Notes: a model not told the origin generated them from the letters alone. Counted from the stretch's first letter, positions 35,991-46,754 are shown. The stretch is DNA of 64,000 bases from Pseudomonas sp. FEN (GCF_904067045.1 NZ_CAJFDC010000013.1:62001-126000), one strand, 5' to 3'. Numbers and translations: made by a program.

Positions 35991-36922
35991 GCACGCCGTT
36001 ACAGGTCCGGGTGAGCACGGCGCGCCTGCTCACGCCACTGGTCCGCGAACTCACCCTGGTGCCTTGCACCGGCAGCTTGCCGGGCTTTTCTTCGGGCAGC
36101 CATATACAGGTTCATCTGCCGCTGGGCGAGCGGACCCTGCGCAATGCCTACTCGCTGACCGGCGATCCAGCCGATAGCCACCAGTACCGTATCGCCGTGC
36201 GCCTGCAGCAAGCCTCGCGGGGTGGCTCGCGCTATCTGCACCAGCAGGTCGCCGTCGGCGACACCCTGGCGATCTCACCGCCGGCCAACCTGTTCGCCCC
36301 GCGCTCGACGGCGCGGTTGCACATCCTGATTGCCGGTGGCATCGGCATCACCCCGTTCATGGCCTATCTCAAGGCCCTGCAACGGCAGCAGGCGAATGTC
36401 GAGCTGCACTACTTCTACCGGCCGGGTCTGACCGATGCCTATCTCGACGAGTTGCAGGAACGCCTGGGCCCGCGCCTGCATCGTTATGCCGCCGGGACAC
36501 CCTGCGACCTAGCGGCGATCCTGCGCGAGCGGCCGCTGGGCAGCCATGTCTACACCTGCGGCCCGCAGCGTCTGCTCGACGCGGTGCGGGACACCGCGAG
36601 CACGCTGGGCTGGCCCGCCAGCCGCGTGCATTGGGAGGCATTCAGCGCCGCGCGGCCCGGCCAGCCTTTCGAACTGGAGCTGGCCCGCAGCGGCCAGCGG
36701 CTCCAGGTCAGCGCCGGGCAAAGCCTGCTCGAAGCCCTGGAAGCCGCCGGCGTTGCGCCACCCAGCCTGTGTCGCGGCGGGGTCTGCGGCCAGTGCATGA
36801 CCCGCCATCTGCACGGCGAAATCGAACACCGCGACCATTTCCTGAGCCGCGCCGAACAGGCCGAGTTCCTCATGCCCTGTGTGTCGCGCGGTTGCGGCCC
36901 GCGCGTTCTGCTAGACCTCTAG
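35987..36922 (+). CDS. dmmB: Dimethylamine monooxygenase reductase DmmB (PDR/VanB family)
   Basis: A 311-residue flavin oxidoreductase that passes electrons from NAD(P)H to the oxygenase. The N-terminal flavin domain has RTLRNAYSLTGDP, the nucleotide domain LIAGGIGITPFMAYL near residue 115, and the C-terminal plant-type ferredoxin domain the 2Fe-2S pattern CRGGVCGQCMTR with the fourth Cys in LMPCVSRG. The order is that of phthalate dioxygenase reductase-like VanB proteins. The start overlaps the dmmA stop by 4 nt; dmmC follows after 9 nt. Confidence 0.9.
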   Translation: MSTPLQVRVSTARLLTPLVRELTLVPCTGSLPGFSSGSHIQVHLPLGERTLRNAYSLTGDPADSHQYRIAVRLQQASRGGSRYLHQQVAVGDTLAISPPANLFAPRSTARLHILIAGGIGITPFMAYLKALQRQQANVELHYFYRPGLTDAYLDELQERLGPRLHRYAAGTPCDLAAILRERPLGSHVYTCGPQRLLDAVRDTASTLGWPASRVHWEAFSAARPGQPFELELARSGQRLQVSAGQSLLEALEAAGVAPPSLCRGGVCGQCMTRHLHGEIEHRDHFLSRAEQAEFLMPCVSRGCGPRVLLDL

Positions 36923-36931
36923 GAGTCGACC

Positions 36932-37948
36932 ATGTCCGTTCAATTCAGCCCACTGCAGAGCTACCGGGAGCCCTTCAACTTCCGCAACAGTCCCAAGGCC
37001 ATCCAGCGCTTTCCCTTCCCCTTCAGCGAGGACAGCTACCTCTACTCGGTGAACATCGAACCGGCAAACGCCAAGGACCCCGGCTCGGTCTACGAGCACT
37101 GGTTCGACATCGACGAACACTACCGCTCGGAAATGGCCGAACGGGCCCTGGTCCTGGACAAGGACCCGCGCCGTTACCTGGTGCTGCCGCATATGCGCGA
37201 AGCCGCCTGGGACGCGTTGCAGATGCTGATGGAGAAGCTCGCCGCGGATTATCCGCAGTGGTTCGAACTCGACTGCGACGGCCAGCGCTGGCACTGGCGC
37301 AACAAGGCCCTGGAGATCGATCAGCGCTTCATCTTCGGCGACGCCACGACCCTGCCGTGCGAACCGCTGGAGTTCATCACCCGCCAGGTCCAGGGCGATT
37401 TCGCCCTACTCGACCAGCGCGACGGCGACCTGTTCATGGACGCCGGCATGGTCACCAACCCGGCGGACTGGTCACTGGCCTTCGACGCCGGCATGAGCTT
37501 CAAGCAGTGGCACGCCCCGGTGCCCATGGCCCACCAGATGGGTATCTTCGACCGGGCCTTGAAATACCTGCTCAACCTGCCGGTGGGCCAGCCGGTACGG
37601 CGCCTGAACTGGACGCTGACGATCAACCCGCGCCTGGACTCCTCGCCGGAAACCTTCCACCAATGGGGCGCCGACCGGGGCCTGGTCACGGCCGCGAACG
37701 TCGGGCGCCTGGTGCACCTGCGGGTCGAACTGCAACTGATGGCGCGCCTGCCACGCAGCAACGGCCTGATGTTCAGCATCCGCACCTACCTGATCAGCCT
37801 CGACGAACTGGTCAGTCAGCCCGCCTGGGGTTGTCGCTTGCACCGCGTGCTGCGCGACCTGCCCGAGCCGATCGCCGACTACAAGGGCATGACCCGTTAC
37901 CGCCAGGTCCTGGTGGAGTGGCTGAGCCGCTTCGATCCCGACGCCTGA
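36932..37948 (+). CDS. dmmC: Dimethylamine monooxygenase subunit DmmC (heme-dependent N-demethylase family)
   Basis: A 338-residue protein of the DUF3445 / heme-dependent oxidative N-demethylase alpha-subunit family. Recognisable stretches are the early YREPFNFRNSPKAIQRFPFP, VYEHWFDIDEHYRSEMAERA, PCEPLEFITRQVQGDFALL and LHRVLRDLPEPIADYKGMTR. It would be the catalytic subunit that oxidises dimethylamine. It is the third gene of dmmABCD. I infer substrate from family and context, since tmm and tdm lie just downstream. Confidence 0.87.
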   Translation: MSVQFSPLQSYREPFNFRNSPKAIQRFPFPFSEDSYLYSVNIEPANAKDPGSVYEHWFDIDEHYRSEMAERALVLDKDPRRYLVLPHMREAAWDALQMLMEKLAADYPQWFELDCDGQRWHWRNKALEIDQRFIFGDATTLPCEPLEFITRQVQGDFALLDQRDGDLFMDAGMVTNPADWSLAFDAGMSFKQWHAPVPMAHQMGIFDRALKYLLNLPVGQPVRRLNWTLTINPRLDSSPETFHQWGADRGLVTAANVGRLVHLRVELQLMARLPRSNGLMFSIRTYLISLDELVSQPAWGCRLHRVLRDLPEPIADYKGMTRYRQVLVEWLSRFDPDA

Positions 37949-37985
37949 CCTCTTCCCTCATTTTTTGACCGACAAGGACCTGCAT

Positions 37986-39116
37986 ATGGCTCATTCATGG
38001 CGTATTTCCGCACTCGCCGAGCGCCACCGCGCGCTCGGCTCGAACCTGGAAGACTGGAACGGCATGGGCACCGCCTGGACCTACGCCAGCGACCTCGCCG
38101 ATCATCACGAGGCAATCCGCACCCGGGCCGGGCTGATGGACGTTTCCGGGCTGAAAAAGGTCCACTACGTCGGCCCGCACGCCGAAAGCCTGCTGCAATG
38201 GGCGACCACCCGTGACATCAGCAAGCTGTATCCAGGCAAATCGGTGTACGCCTCGATGCTTGACGAGGACGGCAAGTTTGTCGACGACTGCATCGTCTAT
38301 CGCACCGGACCCAACGCTTTCATGGTGGTGCACGGCGCCGGCAGCGGCCATGAAATGCTGGTGCGTTCGGCGCAAGGCCGGCAGGTCGCGGTGCTGTTCG
38401 ACGACGACCTCCACGACCTGTCGCTGCAAGGCCCACTGGCGGTGGACTTTCTCGCCGAGCACGTGCCCGGCATTCGTCAGTTGCCGTACTTCCATCACCT
38501 GCAAACCCGTCTGTTCGAGCGCCCGGTAATGATCTCGCGCACCGGCTACACCGGCGAACGCGGCTACGAGATCTTCTGCAAGGCCGCCGATGCGCCCTTC
38601 CTCTGGGACCAGATCCTCGAACAGGGCACGGGCCTGGGCATCATCCCCTGTGCCTTTACCGCCCTGGACTGGTTGCGGGTGGAAAGCTCGCTGATGTTCT
38701 TCCCCTACGACAACTCGCAGATGTACCCCTTCGCCAATGAGAAGCCCGGCGACACGCTCTGGGAAATGGGCCTGGAATTCACCGTCTCGCCGGAAAAACG
38801 CGACTTTCGCGGTGCCGAGGAACACCGCCGTCTGCAAGGCCGCGAGCGCTTCAAGATCACTGGCCTGCTGCTTGATGGCGTACGCGCCGCCGAGGCCGGC
38901 GACAGCCTCTGGCAAGGCGACCAGCAAGTCGGCGTGGTCACCTGCGGCATGTATTCGCGCTTGAGCAAACGCTCCATGGCAATCGCGCGCATGAACGTCG
39001 CCTGTTCCGTGCCGGGGATCGCCGTGCAGGTGCGCGGCAGCCTCGAGACCGGCGCCGTGAGCCATGCGCTGCCCTTCGACGATCCGCAAAAAACCAAACG
39101 CACCGCCAAGGGCTGA
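37986..39116 (+). CDS. dmmD: GcvT-like tetrahydrofolate-dependent protein DmmD
   Basis: A 376-residue aminomethyltransferase (T-protein) homologue. Folate-binding features are RAGLMDVSGLKKVHYVG near residue 49, the ISRTGYTGERGYEIFC loop and FTALDWLRVESSLMFFP. It probably captures the formaldehyde released by dimethylamine oxidation as methylene-THF. ATG at 37986 follows AAGGA; a TTG seven codons upstream is less likely. It lies 37 nt after dmmC and is followed by purU, the next C1-oxidation step. Confidence 0.85.
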   Translation: MAHSWRISALAERHRALGSNLEDWNGMGTAWTYASDLADHHEAIRTRAGLMDVSGLKKVHYVGPHAESLLQWATTRDISKLYPGKSVYASMLDEDGKFVDDCIVYRTGPNAFMVVHGAGSGHEMLVRSAQGRQVAVLFDDDLHDLSLQGPLAVDFLAEHVPGIRQLPYFHHLQTRLFERPVMISRTGYTGERGYEIFCKAADAPFLWDQILEQGTGLGIIPCAFTALDWLRVESSLMFFPYDNSQMYPFANEKPGDTLWEMGLEFTVSPEKRDFRGAEEHRRLQGRERFKITGLLLDGVRAAEAGDSLWQGDQQVGVVTCGMYSRLSKRSMAIARMNVACSVPGIAVQVRGSLETGAVSHALPFDDPQKTKRTAKG

Positions 39117-39134
39117 GCCACCCCAGGAGTTTCC

Positions 39135-40001
39135 ATGGACCATCCAGAGCCACACTACATTCTCAAGATCACCTGTCCGGCCACCTCCGGCATCGTCGCG
39201 GCGATCACCGCGTGCCTGGCCAGGCAGAACTGCTACATCAGCGAGTTGGCGCAGTTCGACGATGAATTCACCGGACGCTTCTTCATGCGTGCGGTGTTCC
39301 GCTTCAACCAGGGCGCGCGCGCTGACATCGGCGCGCTGCGCGAAGGCCTCGGCGGCCTGGCCGGCGGCTTCGACATGCAGTGGGAGCTGTTCAGCGGCGC
39401 CGAGCCGATGCGGGTGCTGCTGATGGTCAGCAAGTTCGACCATTGCCTGACCGACCTGCTCTATCGCCACCGCAAGGGCGAGATGGACATGCGCATCACC
39501 GCCGTGGTCTCCAACCACCTGGACCTGCGGCCGATGGCCGAGCGCGAAGGCATCCGCTTCATCTACCTGCCGGTGACCAGGGACAGCAAGGCCGGGCAGG
39601 AAGCCGAGCTGCTGCGTATCGTCGAGGAAACCCGTACCGACCTGGTGGTCCTCGCCCGCTACATGCAGATCCTCTCCGACGACCTGTGCCGCCAGCTGTC
39701 GGGCCGGGCGATCAACATCCACCACTCGTTCCTGCCCGGCTTCAAGGGCGCCAAACCCTATCACCAGGCCTACGAGCGCGGCGTGAAACTGATCGGCGCC
39801 ACCGCCCACTACGTCACCAGCGACCTCGACGAAGGCCCGATCATCGAGCAGGAAATCCAGCGAGTCGACCACACCCACCGGCCCGACTCGCTGGTCGCCA
39901 TCGGCCGCGACATCGAAACCGTCGCACTTTCCAAGGCCCTGAAATACCACCTGGAACACCGGGTCTTCATCAACCAGGACAAGACAGTGATCTTTCGCTG
40001 A
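39135..40001 (+). CDS. purU: Formyltetrahydrofolate deformylase, copy 1
   Basis: A 288-residue enzyme that hydrolyses 10-formyl-THF to formate and THF. An N-terminal ACT domain ([20 protein letters not shown]) precedes the formyltransferase fold. The active site is intact: Asn and His in [19 protein letters not shown], Asp in [11 protein letters not shown]. In this cluster it drains C1 units from demethylation to formate. It is very similar to the copy at 53822. CAGGAG precedes the ATG. Confidence 0.93.
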   Translation: MDHPEPHYILKITCPATSGIVAAITACLARQNCYISELAQFDDEFTGRFFMRAVFRFNQGARADIGALREGLGGLAGGFDMQWELFSGAEPMRVLLMVSKFDHCLTDLLYRHRKGEMDMRITAVVSNHLDLRPMAEREGIRFIYLPVTRDSKAGQEAELLRIVEETRTDLVVLARYMQILSDDLCRQLSGRAINIHHSFLPGFKGAKPYHQAYERGVKLIGATAHYVTSDLDEGPIIEQEIQRVDHTHRPDSLVAIGRDIETVALSKALKYHLEHRVFINQDKTVIFR

Positions 40002-40032
40002 GCGCCGACTCCATCATCTACGAGGCATGATC

Positions 40033-41400
40033 ATGACTTTACGCGTGGCAATCATCGGTGCCGGCCCTTGTGGCATGGCGCAACTCCGAGCCTTCCAATC
40101 CGCCCGTGACCAAGGCGCCGAAATCCCCGAACTGGTCTGCTACGAGAAGCAGAGCGACTGGGGCGGCATGTGGAATTACACCTGGCGCACCGGCCTGGAC
40201 GAGCACGGCGAGCCGGTGCACGGCAGCATGTACCGCTACCTGTGGTCGAACGGACCGAAGGAGTGCCTGGAGTTCGCCGACTACACCTTCGAAGAACATT
40301 TCGGCCGCCCCATCGCCTCCTACCCGCCTCGGGAGGTGCTCTGGGACTACATCAAGGGCCGCGTGGAAAAAGCCGGGGTGCGCCCGTACATCCGCTTCAA
40401 CAACGTGGTGCGCCAGGTCAGCTTCGACGCCGCCAGCGGCCGCTTCAGCGTCCGCGCCCATGACTACGACCAGGACTTGCAGACCGAGGAGAGCTTCGAC
40501 TACGTGATCAACGCCTGCGGCCATTTCTCCACGCCCAAGGTGCCGTACTTCGAGGGGTTCGAGCAGTTCGCCGGACGCATCCTGCACGCCCATGACTTTC
40601 GCGAAGCGCTGGAATTCAAGGGCAAGGACCTGCTGATCGTCGGCAGCAGCTACTCGGCCGAGGACATCGGCTCGCAGTGCTACAAATACGGCGCGCGCAG
40701 CATCACCAGTTGCTACCGCAGCGCGCCGATGGGCTACCAATGGCCGGCCAACTGGGAGGAAAAGCCGCTGCTGCAACGCCTGGAAAACAACCGCGCCTAT
40801 TTTGTCGACGGCAGCAGCAAGCACATCGACGCGGTGATCCTCTGCACCGGCTACCAGCACCACTTCCCGTTCCTGCCCGACGAACTGAGGCTCAAGACCG
40901 ACAATCGGCTGTGGCCGATGAACCTGTACAAGGGCGTGTTCTGGGAACCCAACCCTCGCATGATCTACCTCGGCATGCAGGACCAGTGGTACTCCTTCAA
41001 CATGTTCGACGCCCAGGCCTGGTACGTCCGCGACGTCATCCTCGGGCGTATTGCGCTGCCGTCCCGGGCCGAGATGAGTGCCGACAGCCAACACTGGCAT
41101 GAACGCGAGCAGACCCTGGAAACCAACCAGCAGATGTTCGAATACCAGGGCGCCTATATCCAGCAACTGGTGGACGCCACCGACTACCCCTCCTTCGACA
41201 TCGCCGCAGTCAACGACACCTTCCTGCACTGGAAGCACGACAAGGCCGAAGACATCATGGGCTATCGCGACAAGTCCTACCGCTCGCTGATGACCGGCAC
41301 CCAGTCACCCCCCCATCACACGCCCTGGCTGCACGCGCTGGACGACTCCATGGCCGCCTACCTCGGCGAACCGCCCACCTCGATCCAGTCGGTTGGCTGA
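40033..41400 (+). CDS. tmm: Trimethylamine monooxygenase (FMO family)
   Basis: A 455-residue flavin-containing monooxygenase that oxidises trimethylamine to its N-oxide. FAD-binding [17 protein letters not shown] is at the start. [40 protein letters not shown] and [15 protein letters not shown] match bacterial Tmm as I recall it. The NADPH site is [14 protein letters not shown] and the FMO motif lies near [18 protein letters not shown] at 40033 was chosen because GAGG lies 7 nt before it; ATG 40027 is too close. It is followed by the TMAO demethylase gene after 15 nt. Confidence 0.93.
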   Translation: MTLRVAIIGAGPCGMAQLRAFQSARDQGAEIPELVCYEKQSDWGGMWNYTWRTGLDEHGEPVHGSMYRYLWSNGPKECLEFADYTFEEHFGRPIASYPPREVLWDYIKGRVEKAGVRPYIRFNNVVRQVSFDAASGRFSVRAHDYDQDLQTEESFDYVINACGHFSTPKVPYFEGFEQFAGRILHAHDFREALEFKGKDLLIVGSSYSAEDIGSQCYKYGARSITSCYRSAPMGYQWPANWEEKPLLQRLENNRAYFVDGSSKHIDAVILCTGYQHHFPFLPDELRLKTDNRLWPMNLYKGVFWEPNPRMIYLGMQDQWYSFNMFDAQAWYVRDVILGRIALPSRAEMSADSQHWHEREQTLETNQQMFEYQGAYIQQLVDATDYPSFDIAAVNDTFLHWKHDKAEDIMGYRDKSYRSLMTGTQSPPHHTPWLHALDDSMAAYLGEPPTSIQSVG

Positions 41401-41415
41401 CACGGGAGCCGCAGC

Positions 41416-43758
41416 ATGAACGCACCACGTGTTTCGCGTCCCCGGGAGCCCGGGCTGTTTGCCCGGGCGCCAGCGCTGGAGCGTTACCGGGTGGCCGCCG
41501 GCGGCGTGAGCCTGGTGGCCCTGGCGCCCGGCGACACCCTGCAGGTGATCGACGTCGAAGGCCTGCAGCCCTGCGAGTTGCTGGCCGTGACCGACACTGG
41601 CCACAGCGCCCTGGCCCAGTGGGCGCTGGCCGGTACCGCGGGCGGCGAGTTCATCGCCGCGCGACTGGCCGAGCCGAGCGCGCACAGCCGGCGCATCCTC
41701 CAGGCCCTGTACAAGCGCGGCATCGACCTGCGGCAATTGCCACGCGCCGCCTCACTCTGGGGCGAAGACAGCGAAGCCGGTCACAGCCGGCGTTTTGTCG
41801 CCAGCGACCCATTGCTGGTGCTGGTCGCCGCTCCCGCCGGGTCCCAGGCCGTCGACCGGCAATACCGGCCCAGCGAACTGCGCCTGATCGTCGAACGCGC
41901 CACCTCGTCGCCACTGTGGCTGCCCGAGCTGCCCGAGCCGCTCGGCGAACTGCTGGACGAGTTCACCGTGCACGCCGGCAGTGCCCAGGCCTACCGCGTC
42001 GCCAAAGGCCAATATATCCAGGTGCTGGACGTCGCCGGCCGGCAGTGTTCGGACTTCGTCGCCTTCGACCGCCGGGCACTGGATGACGGGCTGGAACTGG
42101 ACCTCGACCAGACCGTCACCCGCACCCTGAACGGCAGCGCCTACCCGGCGCCAGGGCTGTTCTCGAAGTTCTTCGACCGGCGGATGCGGCCCATGCTCGA
42201 AGTGGTCCGCGACACCGTCGGCCGGCACGACGCCTTCGCCCTGGCCTGCAGCGCCCGCTATTACGAAAGCCAGGGCTATTTCGGGCACGACAACTGCAGC
42301 GACAACCTCAGCCGCGCCCTCGCCCCCCATGGCGTGCAGGCGCGCAGCGGGTGGCCGGCGATCAATTTTTTCTTCAACACCGCGATCGACGCCCACCAGC
42401 AGATGACCCTGGACGAACCCTGGTCGCGTCCCGGCGACTACGTGCTGCTCAAGGCCACGACCGATCTGCTCTGCGGCAGTTCCTCGTGCCCCGACGACAT
42501 CGACCCGGCCAATGGCTGGAACCCGACCGATATCCATATCCGCGTCTACAGCGAAAAGGAGCGTTTTTCCCTCGCCATGAGCACTCGAACCACGGCCGAC
42601 GCCGACCCGATCCTGACCCGTGAGTCGGGCTTTCATACCCGCACCCGTGCGCTCACCGGCAGCTTCATCGATTACCGCAACTGGTGGCTGCCCCTGCGCT
42701 ACGACGGTTTCGGCGCCATCGACGAATACCTCGGCTGTCGCGAGCGTGTCGCGGTAATGGACCTGACTGCCCTGCGCAAGTTCGAGATCCTCGGCCCGGA
42801 CGCCGAAGCGCTCCTGCAGTACTGCCTGACCCGCGATGTGCGGCGCCTGGCGGTCGGCCAGGTGGTCTATTCGGCAATGTGCCATGAGCACGGTGGCATG
42901 CTCGACGACGGCACCCTGCTGCGCCTGGGCGCGGACAATTTCCGCTGGATCTGCGGCGAGGACTATGCCGGCGTCTGGCTGCGCGAGCAGGCGGCGAAGC
43001 TGGGCATGAAAGTCTGGGTCAAGTCGGCCAGCGAGCAGATCCACAACCTCTCGGTACAGGGCCCGCTGAGTCGTGAACTGCTCAAGCAGATGGTCTGGAC
43101 AGCGCCGACCCAAGCGAGCCTGGAAAGCCTCGGCTGGTTCCGCTTCCTGGTCGGCCGCCTGGACGGCTACGACGGTTGCCCGCTGATGATTTCCCGCACC
43201 GGCTACACCGGCGAGCTGGGCTATGAAGTCTGGTGCCAGCCGCAGGACGCCGAGCGGGTCTGGGACCGGATCTGGCAGTTGGGCCAACCGCTGGGCATCG
43301 TCCCGTTGGGCCTGGAAGCGCTGGACATGCTGCGCATCGAAGCCGGGCTGATCTTTGCCGGCTACGAGTTCAGCGACCAGACCGATCCCTTTGAAGCGGG
43401 AATCGGTTTCAGCGTGCCGTTGAAGAGCAAGACCGATGACTTCATCGGTCGCGAAGCGCTGCTACGACGCAGTGCCCACCCCAGCCACAAGCTGGTCGGC
43501 CTGCAACTGAGCGGCAACGAAGGAGCCCACCATGGCGATCCGGTCTATCGCGGCCGGGCCCAGGTCGGCGTGATCACCAGCGCCTGTCGCTCGCCCCTGC
43601 TGGGCAGCAATATCGCCCTCTGTCGGGTGGACGTGGCCTGCGCCGAGATCGGCATGGAGCTTGAGGTCGGCAAGGTCGATGGCCTGCAGAAGCGCATCAG
43701 CGCCACGGTCACGCCAGCGATCTTCCATGACCCGGACAAGAGCCGGGTACGCGGTTGA
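41416..43758 (+). CDS. tdm: Trimethylamine-N-oxide demethylase (Tdm)
   Basis: A 780-residue two-part enzyme that splits TMAO into dimethylamine and formaldehyde. Residues 1-400 are DUF1989-like, with likely zinc-ligand cysteines in GHDNCSDNL (294) and DLLCGSSSCPDDIDP (353, 358) and acidic residues in QVLDVAGRQCSDF. Residues 410-780 form a GcvT-like folate domain (RVAVMDLTALRKFEILG, the SRTGYTGELGYEVWC loop, LEALDMLRIEAGLIFAGYEF) that would trap formaldehyde on THF. This fused layout is that described for bacterial Tdm. It directly follows tmm. Confidence 0.92.
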   Translation: MNAPRVSRPREPGLFARAPALERYRVAAGGVSLVALAPGDTLQVIDVEGLQPCELLAVTDTGHSALAQWALAGTAGGEFIAARLAEPSAHSRRILQALYKRGIDLRQLPRAASLWGEDSEAGHSRRFVASDPLLVLVAAPAGSQAVDRQYRPSELRLIVERATSSPLWLPELPEPLGELLDEFTVHAGSAQAYRVAKGQYIQVLDVAGRQCSDFVAFDRRALDDGLELDLDQTVTRTLNGSAYPAPGLFSKFFDRRMRPMLEVVRDTVGRHDAFALACSARYYESQGYFGHDNCSDNLSRALAPHGVQARSGWPAINFFFNTAIDAHQQMTLDEPWSRPGDYVLLKATTDLLCGSSSCPDDIDPANGWNPTDIHIRVYSEKERFSLAMSTRTTADADPILTRESGFHTRTRALTGSFIDYRNWWLPLRYDGFGAIDEYLGCRERVAVMDLTALRKFEILGPDAEALLQYCLTRDVRRLAVGQVVYSAMCHEHGGMLDDGTLLRLGADNFRWICGEDYAGVWLREQAAKLGMKVWVKSASEQIHNLSVQGPLSRELLKQMVWTAPTQASLESLGWFRFLVGRLDGYDGCPLMISRTGYTGELGYEVWCQPQDAERVWDRIWQLGQPLGIVPLGLEALDMLRIEAGLIFAGYEFSDQTDPFEAGIGFSVPLKSKTDDFIGREALLRRSAHPSHKLVGLQLSGNEGAHHGDPVYRGRAQVGVITSACRSPLLGSNIALCRVDVACAEIGMELEVGKVDGLQKRISATVTPAIFHDPDKSRVRG

Positions 43759-43832
43759 TCGGAATAACGAGCAAGTACGCCAACTGACTTTGACTGCCCA
43801 ATGCCCCTCCACTCAGACATGGGAATACAAAA

Positions 43833-45512
43833 ATGGAAGCGACGACGTTCGAGACCATACCGCAGGCCTGCGCCGCGGTCGGCAGCCTGCACCGCAAGAT
43901 CGATTGGCGCGGCGCCTTCTGGGTCGCCAGCGGCGTGCCCGCGCTGGTGCTGTTCAGCATTGGCGCGATTGCCGCCACCGTCGGTAAACCGGCATGGATC
44001 GTCTGGATCGTGTCGATCCTGTTCGGTTTTATCCAGGCCTTCACCTATGCCGAAATCGCCGGGCTGTTCCCGCACAAGTCTGGCGGGGCCTCGGTCTACG
44101 GGGCCATCGCCTGGGTCCGCTACAGCAAGCTGATCGCGCCGGTGTCGGTGTGGTGCAACTGGCTGGCCTGGTCGCCGGTGCTGGCCATCGGTTCCGGCCT
44201 GGCCGCCGGCTACATCCTTACCGCACTGTTTCCGGCGGACGCGCTGATCAACACCTGGCAGTTCACCCTGCTCGACCTGGGCTGGGTCAAGAGCGGTCTG
44301 TCACTGCGTATCAACGCCACCTTCGGCATCGGCCTGCTGATCCTGCTGGGGGTGTTCGCCGTGCAGCACGGCGGTATCCTCCGTTCGGCGCGGCTGACCC
44401 TGGTGCTCGGCGCGACCTCGTTGATTCCACTGTTGCTGGTGGGCGTGGTACCGCTGCTGAGCGGCGACGCGGCGCGGATCAACTTCCTGCCGCTGTTTCC
44501 GTTGGCCCATGACGCCGCCGGACAAGTGATCGACGGGCCCTGGGATATCTCCGGCTGGTCGCTGATGGCCGGCGGGCTGTTCATGGCGGCCTGGTCGACC
44601 TACGGCTTCGAGACCGCCGTGTGCTACACCCGGGAATTCAAGGACCCCAAGCGCGACACCTTCAAGGCGATCTTCTACGCCGGCCTGCTCTGCATCCTGG
44701 TATTCACCCTGGTGCCGCTGGCCTTCCAGGGCAGCCTCGGGCTCGGCCAACTGGTGACCCCGGCGGTGCTCGATGCCAGCGGCGCCGTGGTCACCCCCGC
44801 GGTCTACAGCGGCCTGCTGTCGCCGGCGATCTACAGCGGCATGGGCGTCGGCCAGGTCATGGCCGACAGCATCGGCGGCGGCAAGCTGGTGGCCAATATC
44901 GTACTGATCATGCTGATACTCGCCACGCTGCTGGCGATCATGACCTCGATGTCCGGTTCCTCGCGCACCCTGTACCAGGCCTCGGTGGACGGCTGGTTGC
45001 CCAAGTACCTGGGGCGGACCAATGAACACGGCGCGCCGACGGCGGCGATGTGGACCGACTTGACCTTCAACATGCTGTTGTTGCTGATGTCCGACTATGT
45101 GTTCGTCCTCGCGGCGTCCAATGTCAGCTATATCATCTTCAACTTCCTCAACCTCAACGCCGGCTGGATTCACCGCCTGGACCGGCCGGACTGGGCCCGT
45201 CCGTACAAGGCGCCGACCTTGCTGCTGGCGGCCGGCGCGCTGTTGAGCTTCGTCAACCTGGCGTGCATGGGGATGGGCGCGGATATCTGGGGGGCGGGGA
45301 CACTGTTCACCGGCTTGCTGCTGGCACTGCTGATCATTCCGGTATTTGTCGTGCGCCATTACTGGCAGGACAAAGGCCGTTTCCCGGAAGCGATGCTGAC
45401 CGACCTGCATATCCAGGCCGATGCCGGACTCAAACGCGCCGGTGTCTTGCCTTATGTCACACTGGTCGCTGGCGTGCTGGTGGTATATTTCTGCCACCGC
45501 CTGGTGGCCTGA
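43833..45512 (+). CDS. APC-family permease, probably for methylated amines
   Basis: A 559-residue inner-membrane transporter with about 12 hydrophobic helices. The amino acid-polyamine-organocation signature is seen in the first helix (WVASGVPALVLFSIGAI) and in FTYAEIAGLFPHKSGGASVY. Also visible are STYGFETAVCYTREFKDPKR and the cytoplasmic loop SGSSRTLYQASVDGWLPKYL. Its position between tdm and folD suggests import of TMA, TMAO or dimethylamine, but the substrate is inference. It ends before a REP element. Confidence 0.85.
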   Translation: MEATTFETIPQACAAVGSLHRKIDWRGAFWVASGVPALVLFSIGAIAATVGKPAWIVWIVSILFGFIQAFTYAEIAGLFPHKSGGASVYGAIAWVRYSKLIAPVSVWCNWLAWSPVLAIGSGLAAGYILTALFPADALINTWQFTLLDLGWVKSGLSLRINATFGIGLLILLGVFAVQHGGILRSARLTLVLGATSLIPLLLVGVVPLLSGDAARINFLPLFPLAHDAAGQVIDGPWDISGWSLMAGGLFMAAWSTYGFETAVCYTREFKDPKRDTFKAIFYAGLLCILVFTLVPLAFQGSLGLGQLVTPAVLDASGAVVTPAVYSGLLSPAIYSGMGVGQVMADSIGGGKLVANIVLIMLILATLLAIMTSMSGSSRTLYQASVDGWLPKYLGRTNEHGAPTAAMWTDLTFNMLLLLMSDYVFVLAASNVSYIIFNFLNLNAGWIHRLDRPDWARPYKAPTLLLAAGALLSFVNLACMGMGADIWGAGTLFTGLLLALLIIPVFVVRHYWQDKGRFPEAMLTDLHIQADAGLKRAGVLPYVTLVAGVLVVYFCHRLVA

Positions 45513-45574
45513 TCGAACTGAAGGACAAACCTGTCCTGGCTGGCGCTACCGGCCAGTCCAGGATGAACTCGATC

Positions 45575-45656
45575 CCTGCAGGAGCCAGCTTGCTGGCGAT
45601 GGCGATGTCACATTCACTATCGCTATCGCTATCGCCAGCAAGCTGGCTCCTGCAGG
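45575..45656. repeat. Perfect 26-bp REP inverted repeat
   Basis: The arms 45575-45600 and 45631-45656 are exact complements of 26 bp (core CAGGAGCCAGCTTGCTGG). The loop contains a short tandem of ATCGCT hexamers. It lies in the 228-nt gap between the APC permease gene and folD; nothing else is visible in that gap. Confidence 0.85.
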
Positions 45657-45740
45657 TTTGGCGGCGTCTTCAGGATCCCTATTGGGGCAAAGGCGCTTGG
45701 CCCCACTCTTTCCTCTATCCAGACCATGGTGACGCATTCG

Positions 45741-46619
45741 ATGAATTCTTCCCTTGCACCGGCCCGCGACATCGACGGCAAGGCCATCGCCGCCCAGGTG
45801 CTCAATGAAGTCCGCGATGAAGTCGCGGACCTGGCCCGGCAAGCCATTTTCCCGGCGCTGGCGGTGATTCTGGTAGGCGACGACCCGGCCAGCCAGGTTT
45901 ATGTGCGCAACAAATTGCTGCGTGCCGAAGAAGTCGGCATCCGCTCGCTGGAACATCGCCTGCCGGCGAGTGCCAGCCAGGCCGAACTGCTGCAACTGAT
46001 TGCCGGGTTGAATGCCGATCCGACGGTGAACGGCATCCTGGTACAACTGCCGTTACCCGCGCATATCGAAGAGCATGCGGTGATCCAGGCCATTGACCCG
46101 CTCAAGGATGTCGACGGCTTTCACCGGGAAAACGTCGGCGGCCTGGTCCACGGCGCCGAAGTTCTGACACCCTGCACCCCCAGTGGCTGCATGCGTTTGC
46201 TGCAGGAGACCTGTGGCGATCTGCGCGGCAAGCACGCGGTGGTCATCGGCCGCTCGAATATCGTCGGCAAACCGATGGCGACCCTGCTGCTGCAGGCCGA
46301 TTGCTCGGTCAGCGTGGTGCACTCGCGCAGTGTTGACGCGCCGGCGTTGTGCCGGCTGGCGGATATCGTGGTCGCGGCCGTGGGCCGCCCGCGGTTGATC
46401 GACGCCAGCTGGCTCAAGCCGGGGGCGGTGGTGATCGATGTGGGGATCAATCGGATTGAAACCGAGACCGGCACCCGCCTGGTCGGGGATGTCGATTATG
46501 CCAGCGCCCGGCTGGTGGCCAGCGCCATCACCCCGGTACCGGGCGGGGTCGGACCGATGACCATTGCCTATCTGCTGAAGAACACCGTGATCGCCACGCA
46601 GTTGCAGCAATCCCGGTAG
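45741..46619 (+). CDS. folD: Methylene-THF dehydrogenase/methenyl-THF cyclohydrolase, copy 1
   Basis: A 292-residue bifunctional FolD that converts methylene-THF to formyl-THF. The catalytic Lys is in [15 protein letters not shown] near residue 56, the LPLPAH loop follows, the NADP site is [15 protein letters not shown], and the C-terminus has [17 protein letters not shown]. Together with purU it oxidises the C1 unit from methylamine demethylation. An in-frame ATG at 45726 is an alternative start; neither has a strong ribosome binding site. A paralogue lies at 54685. Confidence 0.92.
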   Translation: MNSSLAPARDIDGKAIAAQVLNEVRDEVADLARQAIFPALAVILVGDDPASQVYVRNKLLRAEEVGIRSLEHRLPASASQAELLQLIAGLNADPTVNGILVQLPLPAHIEEHAVIQAIDPLKDVDGFHRENVGGLVHGAEVLTPCTPSGCMRLLQETCGDLRGKHAVVIGRSNIVGKPMATLLLQADCSVSVVHSRSVDAPALCRLADIVVAAVGRPRLIDASWLKPGAVVIDVGINRIETETGTRLVGDVDYASARLVASAITPVPGGVGPMTIAYLLKNTVIATQLQQSR

Positions 46620-46670
46620 GCACAGGCTGTTGCGCGGTCCTCGCGGAAGTCATCGCCGCGATGCGGCGTC

Positions 46671-46754
46671 CCGCCAAGCCGGCTCCCACAGGATTTATGT
46701 CGTACACAAATAGGTAGTCGACACTGATCCCCTGTAGGGACCGGCTTGCCGGCG
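46671..46754. repeat. REP-type inverted repeat
   Basis: CCGCCAAGCCGGCTCCCACA (46671-46690) pairs imperfectly with TGTAGGGACCGGCTTGCCGG (46733-46752). It lies between the convergent folD and amt genes, likely a transcription boundary. Confidence 0.7.

Noticed and set aside
45612..45636. Hexamer tandem as a CRISPR or minisatellite
   Set aside because: Only a few ATCGCT units are present in the loop of a REP hairpin, with no spacers or longer array.
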